Origin: SAR202 cluster bacterium
GTDB taxonomy: Bacteria; Chloroflexota; Dehalococcoidia; Lucifugimonadales; UBA826
Direction of reading: 5' to 3'
Length of the DNA: 64,000 nucleotides
Assembly: GCA_022447825.1 (NCBI GenBank)
Contig: JAKUTY010000005.1
Span: 1-64,000, forward strand
The notes beneath the pieces were generated by a model. It did not search any database, was not told the origin of the DNA, and was given only the letters and a program-made list of their open reading frames with translations. Position 1 is the stretch's first letter. Each line of letters begins with the position of its first letter. The translations under genes and the position numbers were made by a program. Below are positions 9,584-17,966 of this stretch, piece by piece.

Positions 9584-9660
9584 TGGTGTCCCAGGAGGGA
9601 GTCGAACCCACGACCTACAGATTAGAAGTCTGTCGCTCTATCCAGCTGAGCTACTGGGAC
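9584..9660 (-). tRNA. tRNA-Arg (anticodon TCT), CCA encoded
   Basis: A 77-nt cloverleaf on the minus strand. The acceptor is GTCCCAG/CTGGGAC, the D arm contains GCTCAGCTGGATAGAGC, and the anticodon stem ACAGA/TCTGT closes the loop CTTCTAA, giving TCT (reads AGA). The T arm is CGTGGGTTCGACTCC. Discriminator A and CCA follow at 9587-9584. Confidence 0.96.
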
Positions 9661-9790
9661 ACTTTTAGATAATATTTTCGCTTCTTTATCATGACGCGTC
9701 AATGTTGGGGTTGTGATTAATGACGTTAAGCACATGGATTTTATTTTTTGAAATAATTAGAAATGTCCAAGAAAAGATTGAAAAAAACAA

Positions 9791-9819
9791 TTGACATAGT
9801 TTAAAACAATAAATATTAT
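9791..9819 (+). promoter_or_regulatory. strong sigma70-type promoter for the HTH gene
   Basis: A perfect -35 TTGACA (9791-9796) and a -10 TATTAT (9814-9819) are separated by the optimal 17 bases. Transcription would start near 9826, about 20 bases ahead of the ATG at 9847. This is the closest match to consensus I found in the window. Confidence 0.75.
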
Positions 9820-9846
9820 CTAAGTCCAATGATTTTGGAGGTTTAT

Positions 9847-10077
9847 ATGTCCAATCGGAAAACAAGAAAAATGTTAGCTGTAGAAGAACGTTTTCGTCAG
9901 CCTTTAGAAAAGATGTTGCCAGAAATGGTTACTGAACAAGGTTTGACTGCTACTGCTGATTATCTTGGTGTTAGTAAAGCAACTTTAGGTTATTGGTTGT
10001 TAAAATTTCGAATTGACGTACGCAGAGTTGCCTTAGCTCCCGGTGATACTATGCAAGTTTATAGGATTGATGATTAA
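9847..10077 (+). CDS. small helix-turn-helix protein
   Basis: 76 residues from the ATG at 9847. A Shine-Dalgarno GGAGG at 9837-9841 with 5-base spacing favours this start over an upstream ATG at 9829. The protein has a basic N-terminus (SNRKTRKML) and then a helix-turn-helix, LTATADYLGVSKATLGYWLLKF. A short C-terminal tail ends in QVYRIDD. It looks like a DNA-binding regulator, with targets unknown. The preceding promoter is near consensus. The TAA overlaps the ATG of a possible 46-residue ORF. Confidence 0.75.
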   Translation: MSNRKTRKMLAVEERFRQPLEKMLPEMVTEQGLTATADYLGVSKATLGYWLLKFRIDVRRVALAPGDTMQVYRIDD

Positions 10078-10217
10078 TGACTACAAACAGAGATGAAAAA
10101 TTGAATAAAACCCCTGATATATTAGTTGAGAGTCCTTTACTAGATTCACAATTATTAAAGCTCAGGATCGACCAAGATCCTAAAAAGTTTGGCTTTCTCT
10201 TTTTAGGGCGCTTCTAG
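10077..10217 (+). CDS. possible 46-residue ORF coupled to the HTH gene
   Basis: The ATG overlaps the stop of the HTH gene as TAATG, the same coupling used by several gene pairs here. The predicted product is charged and hydrophilic in its first 35 residues, ending FGFLFLGRF. Its last 38 bases overlap the convergent smpB 3' end. There is no recognisable family, and it may be a chance ORF. Confidence 0.25.
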   Translation: MTTNRDEKLNKTPDILVESPLLDSQLLKLRIDQDPKKFGFLFLGRF

Positions 10218-10641
10218 CTTCTCTTGCCTGATCTCTAGTTTTGATTAAATTTCTTTTATCGAAGTTTTTTCTCCCTTTGCCTATTCCGATAAGTATTTTT
10301 GCGTAATGTCCCGATATGTACATCTTTAATGGTACTAGGGTTGATCCATTTTGTTCTGATGCTGCAATAAACTTTTTTAATTCTTTTCTGTGCAATAAAA
10401 GTTTTCTGCTTCTCATTGGGTCTGATGTGTTTGCTGCAAATGGATAGGGTGCTATATGCATATTATGAAGCCATAACTCTCCCTTAATAGGGTATGCATA
10501 AGACCCAGTTAGGTTTGCCCTGTTTTCTCGTATAGATTTTATCTCTGAAGAATTCAGTACTAATCCAGCCTCGATAGTTTCTGTGATATCGTAATCAAAA
10601 TTAGCCTTTTTATTGGTGATGAGGATTTTGTTTTGTTTCAT
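10180..10641 (-). CDS. smpB: SsrA-binding protein SmpB
   Basis: 153 residues. SmpB binds tmRNA and brings it to stalled ribosomes for trans-translation. The sequence shows the family core: ITNKKANFDYDI at the N-terminus, GLVLNSSEIKSIRENRANL near 27-45, then LHNMHIAPY. The basic C-terminal tail (KGRKNFDKRNLIKTRDQAREA) inserts into the mRNA channel. No tmRNA gene is visible in this window. It lies 9 bases after the S41 protease gene and is probably co-transcribed with it. Confidence 0.95.
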   Translation of the reverse strand: MKQNKILITNKKANFDYDITETIEAGLVLNSSEIKSIRENRANLTGSYAYPIKGELWLHNMHIAPYPFAANTSDPMRSRKLLLHRKELKKFIAASEQNGSTLVPLKMYISGHYAKILIGIGKGRKNFDKRNLIKTRDQAREARSALKRESQTF

Positions 10642-10650
10642 ATGTAAATA

Positions 10651-11910
10651 TTACTTGATCAATGAATTGATGATTTCGTACCCCTTGTCTAACTGATCTA
10701 CCGCTGCTTTTTGCTCGTCGTTTGAAGAAACTACTATATCTGGGGCAAGTCCTCCTTCTATAGGTCTCTTGTTTGGTGTATACCAGCGCCCTATAGACAT
10801 ATACAAAGCTCCTCCATTTGGTAGGGGGGCATATTGATTGACTGTCCCTTTTCCAAAAGATTTTTCACCAATGATTGTAGCTCTACTATGGTCTTGGAAA
10901 GCTCCCATCAGGATTTCGCTACCACTGGCACTAAATCTGTCTACTAAAACAACCAAAGGTAAATCTTTCGAAATGCATTCCGAATTTGATTTCCATATTT
11001 TTTCTCTGTTGTACCTTTCTTCTACTAAAATTATTAAGTCTTCATCGAGAAAAAAGTCGGCAATTTCGAAAACTTGTTGCAAGTATCCTCCAGGGTTTCT
11101 CCTTAAGTCTAAAATAATTCCTTTTGCTCCAAGTTTTATTTCTTTTTCTAAAATATTTTTCAGTTTTGATGGCGTGTTTGCGTTGAATTGGGTAATTCGG
11201 ATATGGGCTACTTCATTTCCTGAATCACTTCTTAATATTACGCTTTCTAATTGAATCACTCCTCTGGTGACTTGAATTACTACAGGGGACAAATCACCTA
11301 AATGGCGTATTTCTAAGTCTACAGTTGTTCCTTCAGGACCACGTATTAAAGCTACTGCTTCTAGTAATGACATTCCTTCAAGGGATGTGCCGTTCACTGA
11401 AAGGACTATGTCGCCAGCTTTTATTCCTGATGACTCTGCTGGACTGCCTTCTATAGGGCTAATAATTTGGACCATTCCGTCTTCTCTCATCCTAACGTGT
11501 GCACCAATTCCTTGGAATTCTCCAGATAAATCTTCTTTATCTATTTCATAGCTAACTGTATCTACATAAGATATGTATGGATCAGGAACAGAGTTGATTA
11601 ATCCTTGTATTGCGGCTTCCTCTAGTTCATCAGTATCAAATATATCTCTGTCTATATGTTCAGAATTCAATATTTCCCAAGCTTTCCATAACGATTCAAA
11701 GTCATTAGGCACAGCTCTCGGGGTTCCTGATTCGGGTGAAGTTGGGATTATTTCAAACGGGTAGGGAGCAGATGAGTTTGGAGTCAGTGGTTCTGCTGAA
11801 GAGTTCACCGAGTTTTGCGAACAACCTGAAAGCAAAACAACCACAGTTAAAAGTGGGATGATAAAAATCGATCTAAAAAATATAAAAAGATATGTATTTT
11901 TAATCCACAT
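10651..11910 (-). CDS. S41 family C-terminal processing peptidase, lipoprotein
   Basis: 419 residues from the ATG at 11910, which has a GGGGG ribosome site 7 bases upstream; a longer start at 11955 is possible but would spoil the signal peptide. The lipobox LSGC anchors the protein outside the membrane. A PDZ domain (GEFQGIGAHV to about EIRHLGDLSP) precedes the protease domain. The nucleophile Ser is in DRFSASGSEI and the general-base Lys in GEKSFGKGTVNQ, the Ser-Lys dyad of CtpA-type enzymes. It cleaves protein C-termini in the envelope. The substrate is unknown; smpB follows in the same direction. Confidence 0.92.
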   Translation of the reverse strand: MWIKNTYLFIFFRSIFIIPLLTVVVLLSGCSQNSVNSSAEPLTPNSSAPYPFEIIPTSPESGTPRAVPNDFESLWKAWEILNSEHIDRDIFDTDELEEAAIQGLINSVPDPYISYVDTVSYEIDKEDLSGEFQGIGAHVRMREDGMVQIISPIEGSPAESSGIKAGDIVLSVNGTSLEGMSLLEAVALIRGPEGTTVDLEIRHLGDLSPVVIQVTRGVIQLESVILRSDSGNEVAHIRITQFNANTPSKLKNILEKEIKLGAKGIILDLRRNPGGYLQQVFEIADFFLDEDLIILVEERYNREKIWKSNSECISKDLPLVVLVDRFSASGSEILMGAFQDHSRATIIGEKSFGKGTVNQYAPLPNGGALYMSIGRWYTPNKRPIEGGLAPDIVVSSNDEQKAAVDQLDKGYEIINSLIK

Positions 11911-11984
11911 ATAAAAACCCCCAGATGCTTTATAGGTATAAATACATTTTATCAATTAGTGCGTACGAAATGTTAAACAAGTTA

Positions 11985-12013
11985 TTGACTTAAATGAAAT
12001 AAGCAACCATAAT
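11985..12013 (+). promoter_or_regulatory. sigma70-type promoter for the gene at 12064
   Basis: TTGACT (11985-11990) and CATAAT (12008-12013) are separated by 17 bases, giving a predicted start near 12020. A ribosome site AAGGG lies 7 bases ahead of the ATG. Confidence 0.65.
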
Positions 12014-12063
12014 CTTGAAATCTATTTCAGTGTTATTTCAAAAAATGAAATAAGGGTGTTTTT

Positions 12064-12990
12064 ATGACTAGGACTAGAGTTGTTCGTACATATCCAGCTC
12101 ACGACTTAAAGAGTGCATTAGTTTTGACTGAAGCAATAATTACACAAAATGCAGGTTTGCCTATAGATAGAAAATTGTTGGCTGAAACATTAAATACTAG
12201 CGATAGAAGTAGTAGTTTTGTGACTCTTTTGGCTGCTTCTCAACAATATGGCCTTACTGTGGGTAAATATAATTCTAATGAAATATCAGTCACTGAACTG
12301 TCTAAATCTATTTTTTCTTCAGTAGAAGAAGAATCTTATTCTGTTAATTTAATGAAAGCTTCATATAATCCAGATAAATTTAAGGAAATGAAAGATTTAC
12401 TTCAAGGTCAATTGATGCCTGAACCAAGGTTTTTAAAAAATCTGATATCACAGAACATTCAAATTCATGAAAGTCAGATAGAGGAATTTATAAAGATATA
12501 TACATCTAATGATAATTTTGTAAATAAAAGTAAAAAAGTTGATGTATCTCCAACAAATGTTAGCCCAATTCAAATAAATCGCAATTCAGATGCTGTCGTT
12601 TGCATATTTGGAGGTAAATCAACAAAAGATCAACTAATATTAGATTTGTCACAAAAACTTAACTTGCGGTATGTTCACGTAGATTTTAATGAAATATCAT
12701 CAAGTCTCGGCACTATTCAAGATATAAATATTGCTGGGTCTATAGTTTGTTTACCTGACGAATTTTCTGATTATTTAAATCCTACTTCTATATTTACGTT
12801 GGGTGTTGCTAATGGGTTTAGTCCAGGTAAAGTAATCGTAATTGGTATGACTGATGAACTCGAAAATTTTCTAAACACTCAGATCTTCCAAGGGGCAACT
12901 ACGATTTACGGTTCAGATGATTCCAAAATACAGTTAGATGTTTTATCTGCCATGAATCAATTAGGTATTCTTTCATTATCCATAAACTGA
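12064..12990 (+). CDS. hypothetical protein: winged-helix-like N-terminus and nucleotide-binding-like C-terminus
   Basis: 308 residues. The first 130 residues look like the helical, winged-helix-like module of DUF5343-type proteins: a helix around AIITQNAGLPIDRKLLAE, then SSFVTLLAASQQYGLTVGKY, LTELSKSIFSS, and a segment describing residues lost on growth. A linker rich in N, S and P (about 165-180) leads to a C-terminal domain with VVCIFGGKST, VCLPDEFSD and IFTLGVANGFSPGKVIVIG, an alternating beta-alpha pattern that weakly recalls predicted TIR-like nucleotide-binding domains. Both readings are inference. The gene stands alone behind its own promoter. It could be a sensor or regulator; I would not assign a function. 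Confidence 0.8.
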   Translation: MTRTRVVRTYPAHDLKSALVLTEAIITQNAGLPIDRKLLAETLNTSDRSSSFVTLLAASQQYGLTVGKYNSNEISVTELSKSIFSSVEEESYSVNLMKASYNPDKFKEMKDLLQGQLMPEPRFLKNLISQNIQIHESQIEEFIKIYTSNDNFVNKSKKVDVSPTNVSPIQINRNSDAVVCIFGGKSTKDQLILDLSQKLNLRYVHVDFNEISSSLGTIQDINIAGSIVCLPDEFSDYLNPTSIFTLGVANGFSPGKVIVIGMTDELENFLNTQIFQGATTIYGSDDSKIQLDVLSAMNQLGILSLSIN

Positions 12991-13039
12991 CTGTAGTTTA
13001 CATAACATATATAGTGCGCAATCGTTGGTTATGGAAAAA

Positions 13040-14188
13040 CTATACTCTATTGAATATTTGGGTTTCTAATGTCTGTAGTATTTCTTTTTTACCTAATCCT
13101 GTTGTTGCTGAACAGAATATCGGATTTGGTAAAAATTTAATTAAGTCCATTAATTGTTCGTCTGAATAAGGATCTGCGCTTGGATCTAATTGGTCTGATT
13201 TATTTAAAATTGTTACTACAGGTTTTTTGTCTAAACCTAAATCTTTCCACAATGATTGAACTGCATTTACTTTCATTGTTTTATTTCTATCAGTAACATC
13301 AATTACGTGCATCATCATGTCTGCCTCTAATGTTTCTTCTAATGTTGCTCTAAATGATGCTATTAGATTTGTCGGTAGTTTTTGTATAAAACCTACAGTG
13401 TCTGTGATCAGTGCACTTTTATTTTTAAAACTAACTTTTCTAGTTGTTGGATCTAATGTTGAAAAAAGTTTGTCTTCAGAGAGTACGTTTGATCTTGTTA
13501 ACATATTTAACAAAGTGCTTTTACCTGCATTTGTATATCCCGTTAATGTAATTGTGGGTATCCCTGAGTTTTTTCTTTTTGATCGGTACCTTTGCCTATG
13601 GGCTTTTACTTTTTCTAATTTAGTTTTTAATTGATTGATTCTGTTCCTTGCTAACCTTCTATCTGTTTCTATCTGTGATTCTCCAGGTCCTCTTGTTCCT
13701 ATGCCACCACCTAACCTTTCCAAGTGAGTCCACTGCCCAGCCAGCCTTGGTAATAAATATTCGTGTTGTGCCAGCTCTACTTGTAACTTTCCTTCCATCG
13801 AAATGGCTCTTGAAGCAAAAATATCTAAAATCAGTGATGTTCTATCTAAAACTTTTATTTTCTCACCTAGTAATGTCTCTAGGTTTAGTTGTTGATTTGG
13901 AGTTAATTCATCGTCACAAATTACGGTAGTTATTTGATTGACATTCAAATACTCTTTAATTTCTATTAATTTTCCTTTTCCTAAGTACGTATTTGAATGT
14001 TTATCTAATGTTTGAGTAAATGTATTTATTACTTCTGCGCCGGCACTTTCTGTCAATTCTTTTAGTTCTACCATGGAATCTTTTAGGTTAAATAAGGTTT
14101 TTTTACCTTTAATATTTATACCAAGTAATAGAACTTTTTCTTTTTCTTTTTTAACATTTATTAAGCGTTTAGAAATATGAGCCCCCAA
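13040..14188 (-). CDS. hflX: GTPase HflX
   Basis: 382 residues. HflX is a ribosome-binding GTPase that splits stalled or heat-damaged 70S ribosomes. The N-terminal domain carries the family sequence TFTQTLDKHSNTYLGKGK, and the linker has RLGGGIGTRGPGESQIETDRR. The GTPase domain shows G1 GYTNAGKST, G3 DTVGFIQKLP and G4 NKSD. The start is probably the TTG directly after the dapL stop (TAATTG), since the first ATG would cut into the conserved domain; no good ribosome site supports it. The C-terminus is short compared with E. coli HflX. It is the last gene of the minus-strand run from tsaC. Confidence 0.93.
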   Translation of the reverse strand: MGAHISKRLINVKKEKEKVLLLGINIKGKKTLFNLKDSMVELKELTESAGAEVINTFTQTLDKHSNTYLGKGKLIEIKEYLNVNQITTVICDDELTPNQQLNLETLLGEKIKVLDRTSLILDIFASRAISMEGKLQVELAQHEYLLPRLAGQWTHLERLGGGIGTRGPGESQIETDRRLARNRINQLKTKLEKVKAHRQRYRSKRKNSGIPTITLTGYTNAGKSTLLNMLTRSNVLSEDKLFSTLDPTTRKVSFKNKSALITDTVGFIQKLPTNLIASFRATLEETLEADMMMHVIDVTDRNKTMKVNAVQSLWKDLGLDKKPVVTILNKSDQLDPSADPYSDEQLMDLIKFLPNPIFCSATTGLGKKEILQTLETQIFNRV

Positions 14189-15358
14189 TTATTTTTTAGG
14201 TATTGACCACCCTTTTAGTCTTTCTAATCCCTCTTGGAGATCTTCTTCAGAAATTGTTAAAGATAGTCTTATGTAACCTTCTCCGCTTGGCCCATAACCA
14301 TTTCCAGCAGTAACCACTACATTTCTTTCTTCTAATAATATTTCCGCAAATTCTGCAGACGTATATCCGTTTGGAACTTTTACCCATACGTATAGGCTTG
14401 CTAGGGGTGCTTTTGCAGATAATCCAATTTGGTTAAGTGCATCTACAACTCTATCTCTTCTTTGTTGATAAACATTGTTCCTCTTAGATATTTCTTCGTC
14501 TGTAGCTTTTAAAGCTTCAATTCCCATGAACTGAACAGCATTTGGTATACCGGAGTCAAGATTTGATTTGATAACCATTAATGCATTAATCATCTCTTTG
14601 TTCCCGGCTGCCATTCCTATTCTCCAGCCGGTCATGTTGTAACTTTTAGATAGAGAATGAAACTCTAATCCTACATCTTTTGCCCCTTCTACCTCCAAAA
14701 AGCTGATTGGTTTGTAATTGTCATATGCTACTTCTGTATAACATGCATCATGCATCACAGCTATATCATAAGATTTCGCGAAATCTATTACTTCTTGAAA
14801 GTATTCTTTAGTAGCTATTGCACCTGTGGGATTATTTGGATAGTTAAGCCACATCACCTTAGCCTTTTTTGCTATATCGGAAGGTATTTCTGATAAGTTT
14901 GGCAGCCACCCTTCTGATTCTTTAAGGTTCATCCAATGGCAATCTCCTCCCGCAAACCATGTTCCTACTGAATAAACAGGGTACCCAGGATCTGGAACTA
15001 AAGCGATGTCTCCAGGATTTATGAAGCACAATGATGCATGCCCTATCCCTTCTTTTGCTCCTATTAGAGGAAGTACTTCATTATCCGCATGAAGTTCAAC
15101 ATTGAATCTTTTTTTATACCATTCGGAAACTGCTTTTCTAAATTCGGGTAAGCCATCTGTTTCAGGGTATCTGTGATTTGGGGTGTCGAGAGACGTATTT
15201 CTTAATTCTTCTATTACGCTCGATGGTGTAGCAAGGTCAGGGTCACCTATACCGAATGAAATTACTTTGATCCCTTGAGATTTTTTTGCGGCTATTTTTC
15301 TACTGATTTCCAAAAATAAATAAGGTGGAACTTTTTCAACTCTGTCAGCTAATTGCAT
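14189..15358 (-). CDS. dapL: LL-diaminopimelate aminotransferase
   Basis: 389 residues. It converts tetrahydrodipicolinate directly to LL-diaminopimelate, bypassing acylated intermediates in lysine and peptidoglycan precursor synthesis. The sequence has the fold-type I pattern: FGIGDPDLATP at the N-terminus, YPNNPTGA near residue 175, and the PLP lysine in HSLSKSYNMTGWRIG near 235. The DapL assignment rests on resemblance and on its position directly downstream of dapF, whose substrate is its product. Other class I aminotransferases of this group are similar, so the symbol is not certain. Confidence 0.85.
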   Translation of the reverse strand: MQLADRVEKVPPYLFLEISRKIAAKKSQGIKVISFGIGDPDLATPSSVIEELRNTSLDTPNHRYPETDGLPEFRKAVSEWYKKRFNVELHADNEVLPLIGAKEGIGHASLCFINPGDIALVPDPGYPVYSVGTWFAGGDCHWMNLKESEGWLPNLSEIPSDIAKKAKVMWLNYPNNPTGAIATKEYFQEVIDFAKSYDIAVMHDACYTEVAYDNYKPISFLEVEGAKDVGLEFHSLSKSYNMTGWRIGMAAGNKEMINALMVIKSNLDSGIPNAVQFMGIEALKATDEEISKRNNVYQQRRDRVVDALNQIGLSAKAPLASLYVWVKVPNGYTSAEFAEILLEERNVVVTAGNGYGPSGEGYIRLSLTISEEDLQEGLERLKGWSIPKK

Positions 15359-15372
15359 TATTTCTCCTATTA

Positions 15373-16212
15373 TTATTCCCAGATTCCTGAAAAAACTTTT
15401 TCAACAGGTCCAGTCATTAACACTTCATTATTATCTACCCAAGAAATTTCTAAATCTCCTCCGGGTAATGATATGGTTCACGAATCATCGATCAAGCCCT
15501 TGAGTTTTGCGGCTACTGCAACGGCGCATGCGCCTGTTCCGCATGCCATAGTAATCCCCGACCCTCTTTCCCATACTCGTACTTTTAGATGAGACCTATT
15601 GATTACATTTACTATTTCAAAATTGATTTTATTTGGAAAAATCTTATTTGTTTCTACTAAAGGACCAATATCAGTTAAAGGGTATTGGTCTACATCTTCT
15701 TCAATAAAACTAATTGCATGAGGGTTACCCATAGACACAAATGAAAGTTTCATTTGTTCATGCCCGATAGTTAATTCATGATCTAAAACTGCAGATTGTT
15801 GAGAATCTATGTTCACTGGAATTTGTGATGGGTTTAGTATAGGTAAGCCCATTGAAACAGTTGCTCCAGTCATTTTATTATTAGTTCTGATAGGTTCTAC
15901 TGTTAAAATCCCTGCTCCTGTTTCTACAAGAACTTTTTTTTGATCAGGTTGGATTAAATTTTCGTTTATAGCGAAACTTACAAGACATCTGATTCCATTT
16001 CCGCACATTTCACCTTCAGAACCATCAGAATTAAACATCCTCATTTTTATATCGGCTATTTCTGAATTCATAGCTAAAATGAGTCCATCTGAACCTATTC
16101 CCTTATGTCTGTCACTCATATTCACTGCAATTTGAGCCCAGTCTTCAGAAATGTTGGATGCGTCTATATAGACATAATCGTTTCCGGCACCATGCATTTT
16201 AGTGAATTCCAT
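15373..16212 (-). CDS. dapF: diaminopimelate epimerase DapF with an in-frame TGA near the 3' end
   Basis: DapF interconverts LL- and meso-diaminopimelate. The first 244 codons contain both catalytic cysteines, Cys70 in EMCGNGIRC and Cys224 in ACGTGACAV. Codon 245 is TGA (15480-15478). The same frame then continues for 34 codons to TAA at 15373, reading TISLPGGDLEISW and VLMTGPVEKVFSG, which are the conserved last strands of DapF. Total length through the TGA, 279, matches the family. Stopping at TGA would give 244 residues lacking those strands. It may be a nonsense mutation, an assembly error or recoding. It lies between dapL and miaA. Confidence 0.88.
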
Positions 16213-16226
16213 ATAATTAGCCCCTA

Positions 16227-17144
16227 TTATGTTAATAACGAAATGTGATGATTAATTTTATCAAGGATTTGGGTTTTGGGAATATCAGTCAGATTAAACC
16301 ATTGAATCCGGGAATCATTTAATTTAAACCAGTTATATTGTGACCGTATATATTTATGTGTTCTAAACTGAATTTTTTCAATACATGTATCTAAGTCGAT
16401 CTCGTTTTTTAGTAATTGGGCCGTTTCTAAATACCCGATACTAGTCATAGCTGACAATGAATCTGTATACCCTTTTTGAATTAATGAATTCACTTCTTCA
16501 GGTAGTGAATTGTGACAGAACATTTGTTTAATTCTGTTATCCACTTTACTGTATAAAGTAGTTCTATCAATTGTGATTCCTAATATCTGCATGTTATTTG
16601 TTATGTGATTCTTGGAATTATTAGAAATATCTGGAGTGGGATTCAAGAGCTTTTCAATTAATCTGATTACTCTTCTTGGATTATTAAAGTCTATCTCGAT
16701 TTGATTTGTGAAGTTTGGCAGTTTAAGTAAAAATTCTTGTAAGCCTTTGATTCCATGGTTTTGTAAAACAAAATCCAAATCCTTCCTTAGGTGATTGTTG
16801 GGTGGTATATCTGAAAGATCCCAGTTTTCAACTAGTGACCAGATGTATTGACCAGTTCCCCCAACCAAAATAGGTGTATTGCCCCTATCTTTTATTTCGT
16901 CAATTTTAGTTTTAACGTGGATTCTGAAATCATAAACACTAAATTGTATTTTCGGGTCTATAAACCCGTATAAATGATGGGGAATATTATCTTGTTCTGA
17001 TATTGAAGGCGTAGCTGTACCTACATACATATGTTTGTAGATTTGACGACTATCGAAATTTACTACTTCACCTGAAACTTTTTTTGCAATATCTATAGAG
17101 AGCTTAGATTTGCCTACACCTGTTGGACCTACAATTATTATCAT
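16227..17144 (-). CDS. miaA: tRNA dimethylallyltransferase MiaA
   Basis: 305 residues. MiaA adds a dimethylallyl group to A37 of tRNAs reading UNN codons. It opens with the P-loop IVGPTGVGKSKLSID (residues 4-18), followed by NFDSRQIYKHMYVGTATPS and VGGTGQYIWSL, all standard MiaA motifs. The C-terminal part includes IQFRTHKYIRSQYNWFK, the tRNA-binding region. It sits 1 base after tpiA and 14 bases before dapF in the same operon. Confidence 0.95.
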   Translation of the reverse strand: MIIIVGPTGVGKSKLSIDIAKKVSGEVVNFDSRQIYKHMYVGTATPSISEQDNIPHHLYGFIDPKIQFSVYDFRIHVKTKIDEIKDRGNTPILVGGTGQYIWSLVENWDLSDIPPNNHLRKDLDFVLQNHGIKGLQEFLLKLPNFTNQIEIDFNNPRRVIRLIEKLLNPTPDISNNSKNHITNNMQILGITIDRTTLYSKVDNRIKQMFCHNSLPEEVNSLIQKGYTDSLSAMTSIGYLETAQLLKNEIDLDTCIEKIQFRTHKYIRSQYNWFKLNDSRIQWFNLTDIPKTQILDKINHHISLLT

Positions 17145-17145
17145 T

Positions 17146-17943
17146 TTATGTAGGAGATAGGGTAATGATTTTATCTAGAATCATTTGAAACTTTTGCAGA
17201 TCTACACTTGAAGACCCAACTAAAACTCCATCAATATCACTTGCCGAAAGGTAGTCAGTAATATTCTCATTATTTACACTTCCCCCGTATAAAATTTTAA
17301 TTAAGCTTAAATCGAGGTGAGGGATATTTTGCTTCAGTATCTTTTTGATAAGTTTAGATTTTAAATTTACCTCTAAAGGAGATGTTGCAACTCCCGTTCC
17401 GATGGACCCTGTCGGTTCATACGCAAAAACTACTTGATGAGATATGTCTATGTCAGCAACTGATGACAATATTTGCTCTCTCAGGTAACCTTCAGAATCA
17501 TTTTTTAATAGGTTTTCTGGTTCACCTATACAAATAACTGGCTCTAATTTGTTTTCAAGTATTAAAGCCGTTTTTTTGTTTAAGTCAGCATTTTTTTCCG
17601 CAAATATGTTGCGTCTTTCTGAGTGCCCCACCAATATTGATTCACAATATCCCTGAATGGCCATAATTGAAGTTTCGCCGGTAAAGGCCCCAGTTTTTTC
17701 GTAGTGAATATTTTGACAACCCATAGAAAGTTTTAGTTTTTTGTTAGGCAAATCACAATTTGAAATAATCTTGCTAAGTGATCTCAATGATGACGTTGAC
17801 GGGAATAGTTTTAAATTGATATTTGGGGTGTTGTCAGGGAGAGTTAATGTTTGTAGGCTTGATAATATACCTCTAAGTAGAGATTCGGACTGTTCGTCGT
17901 CTAAGTAAATTTTCCAGTTACAATAAATATAAACATCTTTCAT
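17146..17943 (-). CDS. tpiA: triosephosphate isomerase
   Basis: 265 residues. It interconverts dihydroxyacetone phosphate and glyceraldehyde 3-phosphate. Active-site residues are visible: Asn and Lys in CNWKIYL (residues 9 and 11), His in VGHSERRN near 106, and the base Glu in FAYEPTGSIGTG near 177. The usual loop-6 Trp (YEPxWAIGTG) is Gly here, and the N-terminal NWKMN is NWKIY, so the protein is divergent but complete. It is followed closely by miaA and preceded by apgM and pgk, forming a glycolytic block. Confidence 0.94.
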   Translation of the reverse strand: MKDVYIYCNWKIYLDDEQSESLLRGILSSLQTLTLPDNTPNINLKLFPSTSSLRSLSKIISNCDLPNKKLKLSMGCQNIHYEKTGAFTGETSIMAIQGYCESILVGHSERRNIFAEKNADLNKKTALILENKLEPVICIGEPENLLKNDSEGYLREQILSSVADIDISHQVVFAYEPTGSIGTGVATSPLEVNLKSKLIKKILKQNIPHLDLSLIKILYGGSVNNENITDYLSASDIDGVLVGSSSVDLQKFQMILDKIITLSPT

Positions 17944-17966
17944 GGATATCTCGATATATTAATATA

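Noticed and set aside
10163-10180. AGGATC/GATCCT hairpin near the smpB end as a terminator
   Set aside because: A 6-bp stem is present, but no T run follows on either strand where a gene ends.
13317-13929. Two plus-strand ORFs opposite hflX
   Set aside because: They are frame shadows of a well-supported GTPase gene, without ribosome sites or recognisable domains.
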